Shown: in pieces, positions 5,005 through 5,293 of the stretch
Layout: each line of letters opens with the position of its first letter
Position numbering within the stretch: the stretch's first letter is position 1
Assembly (NCBI GenBank): GCA_045106295.1
Contig: JBGCEI010000092.1
Span: forward strand, 1-5,293
DNA length: 5,293 nucleotides
Direction of reading: 5' to 3'
Origin: WTJX01 sp045106295
GTDB lineage: Bacteria > Bacteroidota > Bacteroidia > Cytophagales > JAAEPT01
Notes under the pieces: generated by a model
Told to the model about the DNA's origin: nothing
Databases searched by the model: none
Seen by the model: the letters and a program-made list of their open reading frames with translations, nothing else
Program-made: the position numbers and the translations under genes

Positions 5005-5253
5005 ATGAATCAACTGAACGATCAAAATCTTGCTCAGTTAAGAGAATTTATAGCAGAAAAGCCTTATCATTCGGTAAGGCTTTTTTTTGATCAGCACGGA
5101 AACGTAACATTCATAGATGGAGTAGAAAGAATCAATCAAAAAGAGAATGTAAACAGTCTGTTAGCAGAAGAAGAATATCAGGAATTGACTATCAAAGTAC
5201 GGAAAGGGAAGACTCGATTTATTGAGCGTAGAATCAAAAGAAAAATAGGTTAA
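5005..5253 (+). CDS. Small DUF2292-like protein, 82 residues
   Basis: The ATG is three bases after the upstream stop (TAGCGCATG), so translation is probably coupled. Residues about 11-43 (LREFIAEKPYHSVRLFFDQH and VTFIDGVERI) resemble, by eye, the short DUF2292 family, whose members read roughly as a helix, then a YGSV-type strand, a G turn and an ERxE.I end. Residues 58-81 (YQELTIKVRKGKTRFIERRI) look like a second, weaker copy of the same strand-turn-strand unit. No biochemical role is known to me. The C-terminus is strongly basic (RFIERRIKRK), which would suit nucleic-acid contact. A perfect intrinsic-terminator shape lies within codons 18-28, which is odd for a coding region. The alternative is a chance frame downstream of a terminator; the family resemblance makes a real gene more likely. 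Confidence 0.65.
   Translation: MNQLNDQNLAQLREFIAEKPYHSVRLFFDQHGNVTFIDGVERINQKENVNSLLAEEEYQELTIKVRKGKTRFIERRIKRKIG
5057..5088 (+). terminator. Intrinsic-terminator hairpin inside the 82-residue gene
   Basis: AAAAGCCTTA at 5057-5066 pairs perfectly with TAAGGCTTTT at 5075-5084 around an 8-base loop, and the right arm runs into eight T (5081-5088). It stands 56 bases after the stop of the XRE-like gene, a normal place for its terminator, yet it lies within the next open frame. It may end a share of transcripts, with translating ribosomes preventing hairpin formation in the rest. The structure is clear; the activity is inferred. Confidence 0.65.
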
Positions 5254-5260
5254 TACATCG

Positions 5261-5293
5261 ATGTTTAACCTAATTAATGACCATAGTAAGGCA
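5261..5293 (+). CDS. Start of a further gene, cut by window edge
   Basis: An ATG seven bases after the stop of the 82-residue gene opens a frame of 11 codons to the window edge (MFNLINDHSKA) without a stop. Spacing and strand fit a third member of the rightward operon. Too little is visible to name a function, and a chance frame of this length cannot be excluded. Confidence 0.4.
   Translation, partial: MFNLINDHSKA

Overview
The window is AT-rich and gene-dense. Several start codons lack a Shine-Dalgarno and sit behind A-rich leaders, two promoters match TAnnTTTG at -7, and the proteins belong to Bacteroidota-type families: a DUF6371/PG0870-like zinc-and-Toprim protein and a RepA-like ATPase with an LFADTNVGKS Walker A. 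I infer a Bacteroidota genome, probably a plasmid or integrated mobile element. No integrase, relaxase or phage structural gene is visible.

Layout. A leftward gene block runs from about 4165 down to the left edge: a small HTH regulator (4165-3890), a 67-residue protein (3897-3694), a RepA-like helicase-type ATPase with a C-terminal HTH (3677-2628), an unrecognised 180-codon frame (2644-2102), a DUF6371 primase-like protein (2102-879), then after a 230-base gap a four-helix membrane protein running off the left edge (648-1). Several junctions overlap, which suggests translational coupling. Rightward from 4372 come an XRE-like HTH/coiled-coil regulator (4372-5001), an 82-residue DUF2292-like protein (5005-5253) and the first codons of another gene (5261 to the edge). 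The two directions are separated by a 206-base divergent control region. It holds a perfect 42-base palindrome flanked by two outward-facing promoters with identical -7 boxes.

The most unusual part is 2090-2608, between the helicase and primase-like genes. It carries nine octamers of the form GTGCGTAC or CTGCGTAC in both orientations. They are arranged as tandem pairs, a perfect 19-base inverted repeat, a 12-base-pair stem, and a nested pair of inverted repeats sharing one centre. The repeats fall in different reading frames of a frame that nevertheless stays open for 180 codons with coupled ends. The simplest reading is a DNA-level signal (iteron-like replication origin or operator array) overprinted on a gene or gene-like frame. 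A second motif, TGTTTAC/GTAAACA, recurs there, beside the rightward promoter and in the gap left of the primase gene.

Working model (inference): a self-contained replication and control module in which the divergent HTH proteins act on the palindrome, and the helicase and primase-like proteins start replication at or near the repeat array.
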